NCBI GenBank assembly: GCA_037043455.1
Contig: JAWPHD010001429.1
Span: 186,001 to 250,000 of the forward strand
Source of the DNA: Cyrtodaria siliqua
Taxonomy: Eukaryota > Mollusca > Bivalvia > Adapedonta > Hiatellidae
Length of the DNA: 64,000 nt
Direction: 5' to 3'
In this document: positions 49,513 through 62,900 of the stretch, in pieces
Numbering within the stretch: position 1 is the stretch's first letter
Layout of the letters: the number at the start of each line of letters is the position of its first letter
The notes under the pieces: model-generated
Seen by the model: the letters and a program-made list of their open reading frames with translations, nothing else
Database searches by the model: none
What the model was told of the DNA's origin: nothing
Position numbers and translations under genes: made by a program

Positions 49513-52500
49513 TTAGGTCTAAACATAAAAACCGAAAGTAATGTTTATTAATTTATTAAAGTCTCATCATAGTATATACAGTCTACAATAGCATAAAACA
49601 ACAACACATAATATTATACACCATGTCACTCTTGTAAGAGTTATAAGAGACTAAAAGATATATATGATATCTTCTAAAAATATACTATATTTTACAATAT
49701 TAATACTATATGTCATACAATTATCACACAATTCTTCTTTTTTTTTTTTTTCACAGCAATTTACCACATTACCATATTCATTTAATCTATTTTTACAATG
49801 ATAAGAATTGAGCTATAATCGTTAATCCTGAGCAGAGTGTACTTATAAGTATAATTACAAAATGCTCTAAAAAAAAAGTATTAAAACACTGAATTTATGA
49901 AAACTGCACCATGATGGCATTAGAAGTGCTTATTAAAAAAAACATTTAAAAAAATCAATTGTCATCTCAAATCAGATTTGCTATGACCTGATTAACAATC
50001 ATTGCTCAAATATAAATAAAACAATTACATATATATTAAATTAACATAAGATATCAACATACATATACAATATTAACACATTGTTCACATAGAAATATAT
50101 ATTTACACTTCAAACAAATTAAATCTAAATCAAGCCTACCGATAAAGATAACTTGATCTTCTTTGCAATATTTTGAAGCAGGTTTTGGCACATATTCTAA
50201 TCAGATTTACATTATTAAATAGAAAAACTATCTTCTGTTCGTCTGTATAGTCATTGAAATTTGAATCGAGTAAGAATGCATAATCAATCATTTGTAATCG
50301 TATATCATTATATAATGGACATGAAAGTATAACGTGAATCTCATTTTCTACAGTATCATTACAAAACGGACACACTCTTTCACAAACTGGAAGCCTTTCA
50401 TAACGACCAGTTTCTAAACGAATGGGCGCAACACCACACCGAAATCTAGATAAAGCAGATCTATGGTTGCGTGGTAGAATCATTGTACAATATTCTTCGG
50501 TTTTAAAAACACTTTTAAATTGTAAGTACGTAACTTGTTTCCACCTGTACTATTTCTACTATGTTCAAGGTTAACAATATTGAACCAATCATATTTATAC
50601 TTATCAATAAACGCCCTGTTAACATTGCTAAGCATAGTTCGTTTTACTAAAACAGTATCCATATTAGTTATAACATTACAATCAATATTAGAGAAATTAG
50701 TCTTAACTCGATATGGCCAATTTTTACATCTAGAACTGTTTAAATATAACAATAAGTAAAAACTTGTTTATTAAATCGTGTTATCGGCATGTAATTCAGT
50801 CTAATCCAATAAGTGGACACAGTGGTTAATTGTCTAGCAAAGACTGGCTTCCATGCCATATCACCAGCCAAAGCAGCTGATGGTGCATTACGTGTCGTGC
50901 CAAGAAATGCTCGCATTGCTCTATGCTGTAGGGCATCTATGCATGAAAAGGATCTAGTACCCCAAATGGCTGCACCGTAAGCTACAATGGACCATACCAT
51001 TGAATCAAACAACTTTGTATAAACATTATATGGCATACCTCCTAGTGTCTTATATTTAGCAATTAATAAGCCTAGTGCTCTACTGGCTGACTTAGAAACA
51101 AATGAAGCTGTGACGTTAAAGTCTAGAAATTCGTCTAGAATCAGACCAAGATAAATATATTTGTCCTTAACATGGATATCAAATTCACCACATTTAAAAT
51201 TAAAAACTGTCTTTTGAACACTTCTAGGTCTGAAGTGAATAACGTTTGTTTTTAATTGATTTATTGACATAAAATTTGTGTTACACCACTCGGATAACAA
51301 GTTAAGCATCAGCTGTAAATCAGTTTCAGTTTCAGCCAGAAGAACAATATCGTCAGCGTATAACATAATACAAGCTTTTTGTCCATTACCAATATCTATA
51401 CCAATATCTAAGGCCTTCAATTTACAAGCAAAATCATTTACAAAACAATTGAACAGTAAGGGAGATAAACAACAACCTTGTCGTAGACCTGTTTTTACAT
51501 CAAACCAATCGGTTTTCAAACCATTTATACGGACACATGACGAAACAGTTGTGTATAAAGATTTAACAGCTTTCAACATTTTACCATTTACTCCTATTTA
51601 CATAGTTTATTCCACAATAAATTTCTATTAATAGTATCATAAGCCTTTTTAAAATCGATAAACGCCGTGAATGTGGAAGCTTTCATTTTTATTCGAGTTT
51701 CAATAATGTTAGTTAATGAAGACAAGTGATCTATAGTGCTTCTCTTTTTTCTAAATCCATTTTGTTCGTCCTCTAATTTATTGTTTGCTTCAACCCAAGT
51801 AGATGGTCTTTGATTCAAAATATAACAATACAATTTATACATTGAAGGAGCAATAGTTATACCCCTATAAGACATAGGATCACGTGGATCATTAATAGCA
51901 GATTTTGGGATAGGGTTAACAATACCTTTACCCCACTCTGATGGTATACAACCCGTTGTAAAACAGACATTAAACAATACATGTAAAATTGAAATAGATG
52001 TATCATTTTTAAAAATTTCTGCAGGTAAACCATCTATACCACATGCTTTATCTTTTTTTGAATTAAAAACTGCTTTATGAATTTCAAAAATAGATATTTC
52101 ATCTTCAAATTCAGGTATAAAATCATTATTTACAACATTATTGTCATGTACAACATTATTCTGATCAGATGCATTATATAAATTTGAAAAACTAGTTTTC
52201 CATTTATTAAGAACAAAATCATTATCATTATTAATCTTTCCTGAATCATCCAAAACTTCCATTGGTATTTTCTTTTTCTTTTGAAATGCAACACCTATCT
52301 TACCTATACTTTTCCAAAAATTACAAGAGTTCTTATCAAGATCTAACAATAAATCGTTGTGCATTCTAAACCAGTATAACCTTTTAGATTTTTGAACAGC
52401 TTTGCTAAAATCTTTTCTACATCTTACAAAATTAATACGAAGTAATTTTCTTTGACATATATTATGACATTTTACATACAATTTTTCTGCTTGACACACC

Positions 52501-53770
52501 TTATTCCATAAAATTGATAAATTTTCGTCCCACCAGGGCTTTCCCATTTTTCTACGTTTATTAGACGAAGAGTTATTAATTTTAACTTTCCGTTTATGTA
52601 GCCTTTCTGACATTTCATTTTTAATTTGTTCACATAAATCTTGATATGACTTATCGATTTCGTTTTGAGTGCGTAAACTAGACTCGAGACTAAATACCGT
52701 ATTATGTAAACTCGATACAATATTATGATCAGATAAAAAGGATTCTGGTATATTATGAACATCATATTTTGTAAATGTTTGGTTTGATTCAAATTCTGGT
52801 ACTGAACGGTCAGAAACGCTACATGCAATATTTAAATTCCATGTAATAAAAGAATGATCTGGAACAGAAACTAGAACAACATCTGTCCTATTAACAAGTT
52901 CAGATGGTCTATGTATTGTTCATTCAGTAAACATATCTAAATTGCTATGACTAATTAAACAATAATCAACAACCGAAGTACCTTGTGGACGAACACATGT
53001 AAAATCATTATTAGTACAATTACGACCATTTAAAACACAAAAGTTACTATTTATAAGAAAATCAATCATCACAGAACCATAATCGTTACTAGTAAAATCA
53101 ACAATATTTCTGTTTGGCACAACATCAATTCCTTCAATAAAATCAGACATATCACCTATTCTACTATTAAAATCACCACATATAAACACAGTTCCTATAT
53201 CTTGATATTCATAAATATTAGCTAAAATACTATCATAAAACATATTAACATCTATTTGTCTTGTAACATCAGATGCTGATAAATACCGCTTTCGTCCACT
53301 CGGTAGCGGTGTTTTTAACAGAACTGATGGACCCTGAGATGACATGACCGAGTTAACATATGCATCTGCGTCATCCAATAAATTACATTTACCCTGCGAA
53401 TACGAGCCCATATCGACAAAATGCACTCGAGTAACACAAACTCGAGTAAGCCTTTCGAACCACCAGTCAGTATTATTTAAAACGTTATACCGACGTATAT
53501 CGATGATCACTCCAGCGTGACGGGCCGCGGATCAGTACTCCTCTATACAATACAATATGGCCACGAGCACTTAGAAAAATCGATAATGGCAGTTTATATG
53601 GAGTATATATGCAGAGAAGATACAGTTTATACATCACAATATCACAGTTATTTCAAAGTTTTATCATAGTTTTATCATTGCAAATGAATCAAAATACCTT
53701 TATAAAACTAATCCTTATAAAATATCTGTAAAATATCACAAATAAACACCTTAAAACACTGTATTTAAAA
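49513..53770 (-). mobile_element. Second LINE, decayed, antisense orientation
   Basis: AT-rich 3' region (49513-50135, starting at an A-tract complement TTTTTTTTTAGG), then reverse transcriptase and endonuclease remnants up to 53510. The 5' boundary is set approximately. It sits between the two copies of a segmental duplication. Confidence 0.75.
50136..53510 (-). pseudogene. Endonuclease-reverse transcriptase of second LINE, disabled
   Basis: The endonuclease part (53510-52920) has CGDFNSRIGD, and TSVVDYCLIS; the N-terminal endonuclease strand is not recognisable. A TGA at 52920-52922 interrupts, after which the same frame continues to 51594 with KKDKACGIDGLPAE, NPIPKSA, YRGITIAPS, NGFRKKRST and FIDFKKAYD. 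One base is lost near 51594; the next frame (51579-50740) has LRQGCCLSPLLFN and YADD (about 51349-51360). Two more shifts precede a C-terminal zinc knuckle CPFC...HVILSC ending at 50136. At least four lesions mean it is dead. Different family from the 25-32 kb element. Confidence 0.88.
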
Positions 53771-53969
53771 ATCTTAGTGTCCGAGCAAAAAATAAGCAAC
53801 CTCATCAAGGGAGGTAACACAGCGCATACGAAAATACGTTAAAATAAAGTTATGTTTTATTCTCTCTTTTTTTTTTTTACAATCAATTTGGGCTTGTGGT
53901 ATTGGGTTTTTTACAAGCCCACAATGTATTTTACTAGTGTTTTGCTTTTGGGCTAGTGCTAATTTTGGC

Positions 53970-56700
53970 CTGCCGCTTTCACAAAGTGCTTTTGGAATCA
54001 CATCTGTAACATCACGTCCCATTGTGCAACACATTCTTATCATGTCCCATCGCATAATACATTTTTATTACTTGCATTTCTCAAACAGTTTTGAATGGGT
54101 TGTTCCCAAACTTCATATATACATAACAACTGATGACCTTATGTCCCTCTACATCACCCATTGTTGATTGCCTAATTTATTACAGAATTACGACTCTTTG
54201 TTTGACTTAGAATTTAAGCGGGGGTAGTCATCACTTTCAGTGATAGGTCTAGTTTGTTCAGCTTTGAATAGTTTAATGGATGAAAACTGTTTCATATAAT
54301 TAAAGAAGACATCGCATTTGCTCTCGTTCTTTTTAAAAGTTTTGTCAGATTGTATACAGATCAATTTACATTTACTTGTAAATGCATTTATAGTTGTATA
54401 ACTTTGTATATCTTGTAGAACTCCAGTTTGTTTTCAAACTGATGTTTTATTTTGATGTAATATGTATGTTTTTGAACTTCAGAGCTATGGAGTTGATGCT
54501 ATGTTACTTTGTGTTTTCTATTTTTTCTATTGCACAATCTACAGGGTTCTTTAAATAAAAGCAGTTATTAACTATTAAGGGCAATATATACACTGACCAT
54601 TTGAACTTTGATGGTTGTTGCTGTACTAAAGGGACACACAGCAATCTTTGAAGTATTTATGAAACATGAAATGATTTATTAATGGCAGTTCTTCTGTTGG
54701 CACCATATAACCTTTTTGTGTTGATGCGTCATAAAACCTAATTCAACGGGTTTCATCTGTAAGGTGTTCATCTTGTCTACTAAGGTTGCTATCTCAATGC
54801 GACTTAATATGATGATTGTAAACACGAGATAAAAATGCATTTCTTCATTTTATATTGTTAGTCTTATAAAAGCAGTGCTTTTTTTCTGCATTTTGGGAAC
54901 ATAACCCATATCCTCAAAATTGGGAATTTTAGCGTGATTTTTCAAAAAATTGGGAAACAGTCAAACATTTATTTCATAATTATATATTTCGTACTGTTTA
55001 CAGTACAACAAGATCAACAGAGGAGGCATTTAAAAGCATTTCATATTCAATACTTGTCACATTTTTCGCTACTTTTCAGTGTTCTTTTTTTTTCTTCTTT
55101 CAACTGGAATTTTCTTCTCAAAATTGGGCCATTGCAGATCCACTGAGAATAGGGCCACTGCAGATCCCTTTGGAGGGTAGGCAGAGGGGTAGAATCCCCC
55201 CAAATTCATGTTCATTTTATAATTTTTTGTTCATGTTCATTAAAGGTCTTCATCATGATCCCTGCATTGTTTCAGGTGCTATCTCGCTCGCATCAAAAGA
55301 GCAGTGGCAGAAAAACAATAACGTGGCTCCAGCGTAAATGGAGTTTCTACGATAGAAGTTGCAGCAACTCTGCAGTTCAGGGTGAGAAGGTTCTAGGCCC
55401 ATTTTCCATATTTTATCTCTATGTACATGGAAGATGAGCCTGGCATGTTCATGCCTGTTAGGCGCCATATAACCTTTTCACGTGTTGGAACGCCTTCAAA
55501 CCCCTATTCATTTCAATTCAAAATTGGGAAAAAAAGATATGTTTGTCATTAGGAATATGACCTAATAACGGCTATAAAAACAGCCAAAAAAAAGCCCTGT
55601 AAAGGGACACAAGGCAGGTTTTATTTTTTTTAAAACTCACGGCGTCCCTCTAGTTTTTCTGCATAACTTGCATGTGTTCAATCATTAATATAATAAGAAT
55701 AGAAGTAAGCATTTTTTTTGGCATATTATTAGTTTTTAATATTATTGCACCAATAATATATTAAAACATATAGTATAATAAGACAAAATAGTGAATACTT
55801 AAAATTTGATTTATTTAAATGTTACCAGGGTAAAAGTGAAAATGATACAGGATATATAAATCGAGATACCCATTTCAAACACTTCAAGATTGACGTGTGT
55901 CCCTTTAAGAACTCGTACAGATGAAGGCGGTGCTTTCTTGTTGTAATCCTGCTTGTTCTAGTGAAAAGAGAGTATAATTATAAACTCATGAATACTTGGC
56001 GAAAAAATGAGAGTCAGTGTTAGCAAGAGAATTTGCAGCAACTCTGCAGGTGAGAGGTTTCTAGGCCAATTCTTCATATTTTTATCTAGATGTAGATGGA
56101 GAATGAGTCCGGAATGTTCATTCTATAACCTTTTTGTATAGGTGCGACCTAACCCTCCAATTCAATTCCATTAAGTACTTGTAAATAGCATCATGTTGAC
56201 AGCTCTGTAGAGAAGAAACCACTGATTGTGTTCAACCATTTGTGTATAAAGTTTTGTCGAATTTGTTATTATGCAACCAGTTATTATGCAACCAGGTGTT
56301 CAACCTTTGTGTATAAATTTTGTCAAATTTGTTATTATGCAACGATGCGTTCAGCCTTTGTGTATAAAGTTTTGTCGAATTTGTTATTATGCAACGATGT
56401 GTTCAGCCTTTGTGTATAAATTTTGTCGAATTTGTTACTATGCAATCATGTGTTCAACCTTTCGTGTATAAAGTTTTGTTGCATGTGTTATTATTCAGCC
56501 ATGTGTACAACCATTTTTGGTGCATTAATTTTTACTGCACCATTATACCACTGTGTTCAATGCTTATTGGTAGAATACAACCACTGCAATCTCACAAACA
56601 CACTGCCACATGCAGAGGGGTACGACCCCGCCATTCATATTCATATTATCATTTTTTAACATGCTCATTGTCATGACACAGCGTACGAAACGTGGCTCCA
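53970..56700 (+). repeat. Segmental duplication copy 2, with extra insertions
   Basis: Counterpart of 47190-49440. It additionally contains the MITE at 54873-55599, a TGGCAGAAAAACAATAACGTGG module (about 55260-55500), and its own block of ~52-bp repeats (56225-56510). Confidence 0.65.
54873..55599. mobile_element. CAG-ended MITE, interior disrupted
   Basis: Ends CAGTGCTTTTTTTCTG ... CAGCCAAAAAAAAGCCCTG with flanks (T)AAAAG / TAAAG. Interior GGGAA-rich sequence (CAAAATTGGGAA) resembles 42418-43143; a 55150-55500 module lies inside. Confidence 0.55.
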
Positions 56701-58780
56701 TCGTAAAAGGAGTGTCTGCTATAGAATTTGAAACAAATGGAGTGTTTACAAGAGAATTTGCAGCAACTCTGCAGTACTGCAGGTAAAAAGGTTCTAGGCC
56801 CAGGCTCATTCTCCATATTTTTATCTTGGTGTAAATGGAGGAAGATGCTGGCATGTTCATTCCTGTTGGGCGCCATATAACCTTTCATGTGTTGATGTGC
56901 CTAAAACTCAATTCATTACTTACTGTTATATTGTTTATGCTAATTCTGACCTAGTATTCACAAAACCACACAACTTGAGAATGTACTCAAACTCAAATTC
57001 TGGAATTGTTCAAATAGACAAAATGCACAAAAAATGTATATATTTATATAAAAAGTCCCTAAAGATTCATATTTAAAGTGTAAAATATTTTGAATATATG
57101 AATAACATAATCATTTTATTGGACATTAAAAGTGGAGTTTGAGCGTATACTCCAGTAGAGAAGTTTTGTGAATACGGGCCCTGACACAATTTTTGTTAAT
57201 TTTCCTTAATGGCCCCAAATAGAAGGGCCCAAAGAAATTGCAAACTGTGTTTTTTTCCGTGCAGTGAAAACTGAATGCTGTGGTTTTGAGTCAGATGTGA
57301 GTCTTCATTTCCAGTAGCCCCGTGTGGTTCCCGAGGGCCCGTTTGGTCAGGGGGCAAAGAATAGGGCCACTGCAGATCCCTGGCAGAGGGGTAGAATCCC
57401 CCCAAATTCATGTTCATTTTATCATTTTTTTGTTCATGTTCATTAAAGGTCTTCATCATGATTCCTGCATTGTTTCAGGTGCTATTTCGCTCGCATCAAA
57501 AGAGCAGTGGCAGAAAAACAATAAACGTGGCTCCAGCATAAATGGAGTTTCTACGATAGAATTTGCAGCAACTCTGCAGTTCAGGGTGAGAAGGTTCTAG
57601 GCCCATATTCCATATTTTATCTCGATGTACATGGAAGATGAGCCTGGCATGTTCTGTTAGGCGCCATATAACCTTTTCATGTGTTGGTGCGCCTTAAAAC
57701 CCAATTCAATTCTATTCATAATTTTGATAGAGCATCATCAAAAAACTGACCAATCAATGCTCAGAATTAAGATATACCCATATAATCTGGTAGGTGATCA
57801 ACTTGGTCTTGATCCTCGATGTTCAACCAAGTTTACTGTCAAAATTAAGGTATCTACAGTGTGATTCTTTTAAAACCCTGTATATTTCATGCAAATTGTT
57901 TCCGTATCTTTCAAAATCAAAATTATTGCTACCAAAGATTTTACTATAGAACCTAAGGATAAAAACCGCGTAACACAAATTTTATCACATACTGAAAATA
58001 AGATAAAATCTCAACATCTCTGCATTGGAAAATTATGAATACCCCTTAACCCAATCTATGATTGTGTATACGTGCAGTTTGATAGCTCCGTGTGCTTCCG
58101 GGGTCACCGTTTGGTTGCGGGGCAAAAAATAGGGATACTGCAGATCCTGTTGGAGAGGAAGGCAGATGGGTAGAACCCCCCACCACCCCCCCTACACACA
58201 CACACACACACACAAATTCATGGTTCATTTTATCATTTTTTGTTCATGCTCATTAAAGGTCTTCATCATGACCCCTGCATTGTTTCAGATGCCTTTTCGC
58301 TCATATCACTAGAATTGAATTGAAATGGATTTTATAGTCGCACCAACAGCTAAGGTCATATGGCGACTTTCCAGCTTCCACTGGTGGAGGAAGACCCCAG
58401 GTGCCCCTCTGGGCAATTTTCGTGCACGGGTGGGCACCTGGGTAGAACCGACGTTCCGCAAGCCAGCTGGATAGCTTCCTCACATAAAGATTCCTAGACC
58501 CCTGAGGGATCGAACCTACAGCGGTGAGGGGCAAGTGATTGCAAGTCAGAGACTAACCACTCGGCCACGGACATATCACTAGAGCAGTGGCAGAAAAACT
58601 ATAACGTGGCTCCAGCGTAAATTGAGTATCTACAGTAGAATTTGCAGCAACTCTGAAGGTTCCAGGCCCGTTGTCCATATTGTATCTCGATGTACATGGA
58701 GGATGAGCCTGGCATGTTCATTCCTGTTAGGCGCCATATAACTTTTCATGTGTTGGTGCACCTTAAAACCCCAATTCAAT
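55150..58780. repeat. Cluster of diverged module copies
   Basis: The module AGGGCCACTGCAGATCC ... AAATTCATGTTCATTTTATC ... TGTTTCAGGTGCTATCTCGC ... AACGTGGCTCCAGCGTAAATGGAG ... GCAGCAACTCTGCAG ... TTCTAGGCCCA ... GGCATGTTCATTCCTGTTAGGCGCCATATAACC recurs at about 55150-55500, 56690-56890, 57310-57720 and 58080-58780 (and 48680-48830). A (CA)n run lies at about 58192-58213. No coding exon. Confidence 0.65.
58314..58571 (-). mobile_element. SINE-B, full length, antisense, with 12-bp target duplication
   Basis: On the minus strand it begins CCGTGGCCGAGTGGTTAGTC (box A) and has GTAGGTTCGATCCCTC (box B), a Ser/Leu-type tRNA head, and ends in an ATTCAATT-type tail. Flanked by CATATCACTAGA at 58302-58313 and 58572-58583. 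It interrupts the last module copy. Confidence 0.92.
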
Positions 58781-58904
58781 TCAAGTTGATATTACCTTTC
58801 AAATTGATATTTTGTAAAGTATTGTGACAGAGGAGAGAAATAAAATTTCTCTTTAAAAAGTCTTGTGATTAATTGAATCTTCCATATATTTGATTATTTT
58901 TGTG

Positions 58905-59160
58905 TCGCCTGCATAGCATGGCAGACACTTAGGGATCACTTTGTCCGTTGCCTTCACAGTTTAACCTGCAACCTAACCTTGGCCATAACTTGGAAAGTGT
59001 TTCACTTATGTTCATCAAACTTCACACATCTTCATCACAACCCAAGGAGTGTTGTCAGTTATGCCCCTTTTCATTAAACCTTAACCTACAACCTAACCAA
59101 ATTCATAACTGGCCATAACTTGAAAAGTATGTGACCTATGTTCATGAAATTTGTTATTAG
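58905..59160 (+). repeat. Dispersed element adjoining the 42-bp satellite
   Basis: Head GTGTCGCCTGCATAGCATGGCAG, AGGGATCACTTTGTCCGTTG, then TTTAACCTGCAACCTAACCTTGGCC repeated in a second form. Related to 9590-9890 (reverse) and 44345-44390. Confidence 0.55.
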
Positions 59161-59329
59161 GTCTGTGGTTACAGTGATCCATCCTGTAAAATACATGACG
59201 CGTAAACGGAATGTATTATGGTATACGGTTGTTTGGTCATCTGTAAACAATTATGCAGTTTGGCATATAAGCCCTACAACAGGAAACTACAAGTATATGA
59301 CCTTGTTATACCCCGCAACAAAGTGTCGG

Positions 59330-59935
59330 AGCCCACAAGTTTCTAAGATAATGATATGAGGTCTATGTCGGAGTCCACGGGCCTCTAAGATAATGCTATG
59401 AGGACTATGTCAGAGTTCAGTTGCCTCCAACATAATGATATAAATACTATGAAGGAGTCCACGGGCCTGCAATATAATGATGTAAGGAATATATCGGAGT
59501 CCACGGGCCTCTAATATAATGCTCCAATATAATGATATAAGGACTATGTCGGGAGTCCACGGGCCTCTAATATAATGCTATGAGGACTATGTCAAAGTCC
59601 ACGGGCCTCCAACATAATGATATAAATACTATGAAGGAGTCCACGGGCCTGCAATATAATGATGTAAGGAATATGTCGGAGTCCAGGAGCCTCTAATATA
59701 ATGATGTAAGGAATATGTCGGATTCCATGGGCCTCTAATATAATGCTCCAATATAATGATAAAAGGACTATGTCGGAGTCCAGGGGCCTCTACTATAATG
59801 ATATAAATACTATGTAGGAGTCCACGTGCCTCCAGTATAATGCTATGAGGAGTATGTCGAAGTCCACAGGCCTCCAATATAACGATATAAGAACTATGTG
59901 GGAGCCCACAGACCTTCACTATAATGATAAAGACC
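59330..59935 (-). repeat. 42-bp satellite, inverted portion
   Basis: About 14 diverged units of GTCGGAGTCCACGGGCCTCTAATATAATGATATAAGGACTAT, the reverse complement of the units right of 59940. Confidence 0.92.
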
Positions 59936-59939
59936 TTCG

Positions 59940-62900
59940 ACTTCACATAGTCATATCATTATCTTAGAGGCCCTAAACTCTGAAATAGTCCTCATAGCAT
60001 TGTCTTAGAGGCCCGTGGACTCCCACATAGTCTTTATATCATTATCTTAGAGGCCTGTGGACTCGGACATAGTCCTCATAGCATTATCTTATAGGCATCT
60101 GGACTCCCACATAGTCCTTATATCATTATCTTTGAGGCCCGTGGACTCGGACATAGTCCTCATAGCATTATCTTATAGGCACATGGTCTCCAACATGGTC
60201 CTTATATCATTATCTTAGAGGCCCGTGGACTCGGACATAGTCCTCATAGCATTATCTTATAGGCACCTGGACTCCCACACAGTTCTTATATCATTATATT
60301 GGAGGCCCGTTGAGTCTGACATAGACCTCAATTCATTATCTTAGAGGCCCGTGGACTCCGACATAGTCCTCATAGCATTATATTGGAGGCCCGCGGACTC
60401 TTTAACATAGTCCTTATAGCATTATATTGGAGGCTCGTGGACTCGGACATAGTCCTTATATCATTATATTGGAGGCCCGTGGACACCGATATAGTCCTCA
60501 TAGCATTATATTGGAGGCCCGTGGACTCTTACTTAGTCCTTATATCATTATATTGGAGGCCCGTGGACTCTTAAAAGACCTTCGACTTCACATAGATATA
60601 TCATTATCTTAGATGCCCGCGGACTGACATAGTCCACATAGCATTATCTTAAAGGCCGGTGGACTCCCACATAGTCCCCATAGCATTATCTTAGAGGCCC
60701 GTGGACTCCCACATAGTCTTTATATCATTATCTTAGAGGCCCGTGGACTCGGACATAGTCCTCATACCATTGTCTTAGAGGCCGGTGGACTCCCACATAG
60801 TCCCCATAGCATTATCTTAGAGGCCCGTGGACTCCGACATAGTCTTTATATCATTATCTTAGAGGCCCGTGGACTCCCACATAGTCTTTATATCATTATC
60901 TTAGAGGCCCGTGGACTCGGACATAGTCCACATAGCATTATCTTAAAGGCCGGTGGACTCCCACATAGTCCCCATAGCATTATCTTAGAGGCCCGTGGAC
61001 TCCGACATAGTCTTTATATCATTATCTTAGAGGCCCGTGGACTCGGACATAGTCCTCATAGCATTGTCTTAGAGGCCCGTGGACTCCCACATAGTCTTTA
61101 TATCATTATCTTAGAGGCCCGTGGACTCGGACATAGTCCTCATAGCATTGTCTTAGAGGCCCGTGGACTCCCACATAGTCTTTATATCATTATCTTAGAG
61201 GCCCGTGGACTCGGACATAGTCCTCATAGCATTGTCTTAGAGGCCCGTGGACTCCCACATAGTCTTTATATCATTATCTTAGAGGCCCGTGGACTCGGAC
61301 ATAGTCCACATAGCATTATCTTAAAGGCCGGTGGACTCCCACATAGTCCCCATAGCATTATCTTAGAGGCCCGTGGACTCCCACATAGTCTTTATATCAT
61401 TATCTTAGAGGCCCGTGGACTCGGACATAGTCCACATAGCATTATCTTAAAGGCCGGTGGACTCCCACATAGTCCCCATAGCATTATCTTAGAGGCCCGT
61501 GGACTCCCACATAGTCTTTATATCATTATCTTAGAGGCCCGTGGACTCGGACATAGTCCACATAGCATTATCTTAAAGGCCGGTGGACTCCCACATAGTC
61601 CCCATAGCATTATCTTAGAGGCCCGTGGACTCCCACATAGTCTTTATATCATTATCTTAGAGGCCCGTGGACTCGGACATAGTCCTCATAGCATTGTCTT
61701 AGAGGCCCGTGGACTCCCACATAGTCTTTATATCATTATCTTAGAGGCCCGTGGACTCGGACATAGTCCTCATAGCATTATCTTATAAGCACCTGGACTC
61801 CCGAATAGTCCTTATATCATTATCTTTGAGGCCCGTGGACTCAGACATAGTCCTCATAGCATTATCTTATAGGCACATGGACTCCAACATAGTCCTTATA
61901 TCATTATCTTAGAGGCCCGTAGACTCGGACATAGTCCTCATAGCATTGTCTTAGAGGCCCGTGGACTCCCACATAGTCTTTATATCATTATCTTAGAGGC
62001 CCGTGGACTCGGACATAGTCCACATAGCATTATCTTAAAGGCCGGTGGACTCCCACATAGTCCCCATAGCATTATCTTAGAGGCCCGTGGACTCCCACAT
62101 AGTCTTTATATCATTATCTTAGAGGCCCGTGGACTCGGACATAGTCCACATAGCATTATCTTAAAGGCCGGTGGACTCCCACATAGTCCCCATAGCATTA
62201 TCTTAGAGGCCCGTGGACTCCCACATAGTCTTTATATCATTATCTTAGAGGCCCGTGGACTCGGACATAGTCCTCATAGCATTATCTTAGAGGCCCGTGG
62301 ACTCCCACATAGTCTTTATATCATTATCTTAGAGGCCCGTGGACTCGGACATAGTCCTCATAGCATTATCTTAGAGGCCCGTGGACTCCCACATAGTCTT
62401 TATATCATTATCTTAGAGGCCCGTGGACTCGGACATAGTCCTCATAGCATTGTCTTAGAGGCCCGTGGACTCCCAAATAGTCTTTATATCATTATCTTAG
62501 AGGCCCGTGGACTCGGACATAGTTCTCATAGCATTATCTTATAAGCACCTGGACTCCCGAATAGTCCTTATATCATTATCTTTGAGGCCCGTGGACTCAG
62601 ACATAGTCCTCATAGCATTATCTTATAGGCACATGGACTCCAACATAGTCCTTATATCATTATCTTAGAGGCCCGTAGACTCGGACATAGTGCTCATAGC
62701 ATTATCTTTTAGGCACCTGGACTCCCACATAGTCCTTATATCATTATCTTTGAGGCCCGTGGACTCTGACATAGTCCTCATAGCATTATCTGAGAGGCCC
62801 ATGGACTCCAACATAGTCATTCTAACATTATATCGGAGGCCCGTGGACTATGACATAGGCCTTATATCATTAACTTAGAGTCCAGTGGGCTCCCAACATA

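Noticed and set aside
59629..62878. Repetitive open frames in the 42-bp satellite (both strands)
   Set aside because: Unit length divisible by three; satellite translation only.
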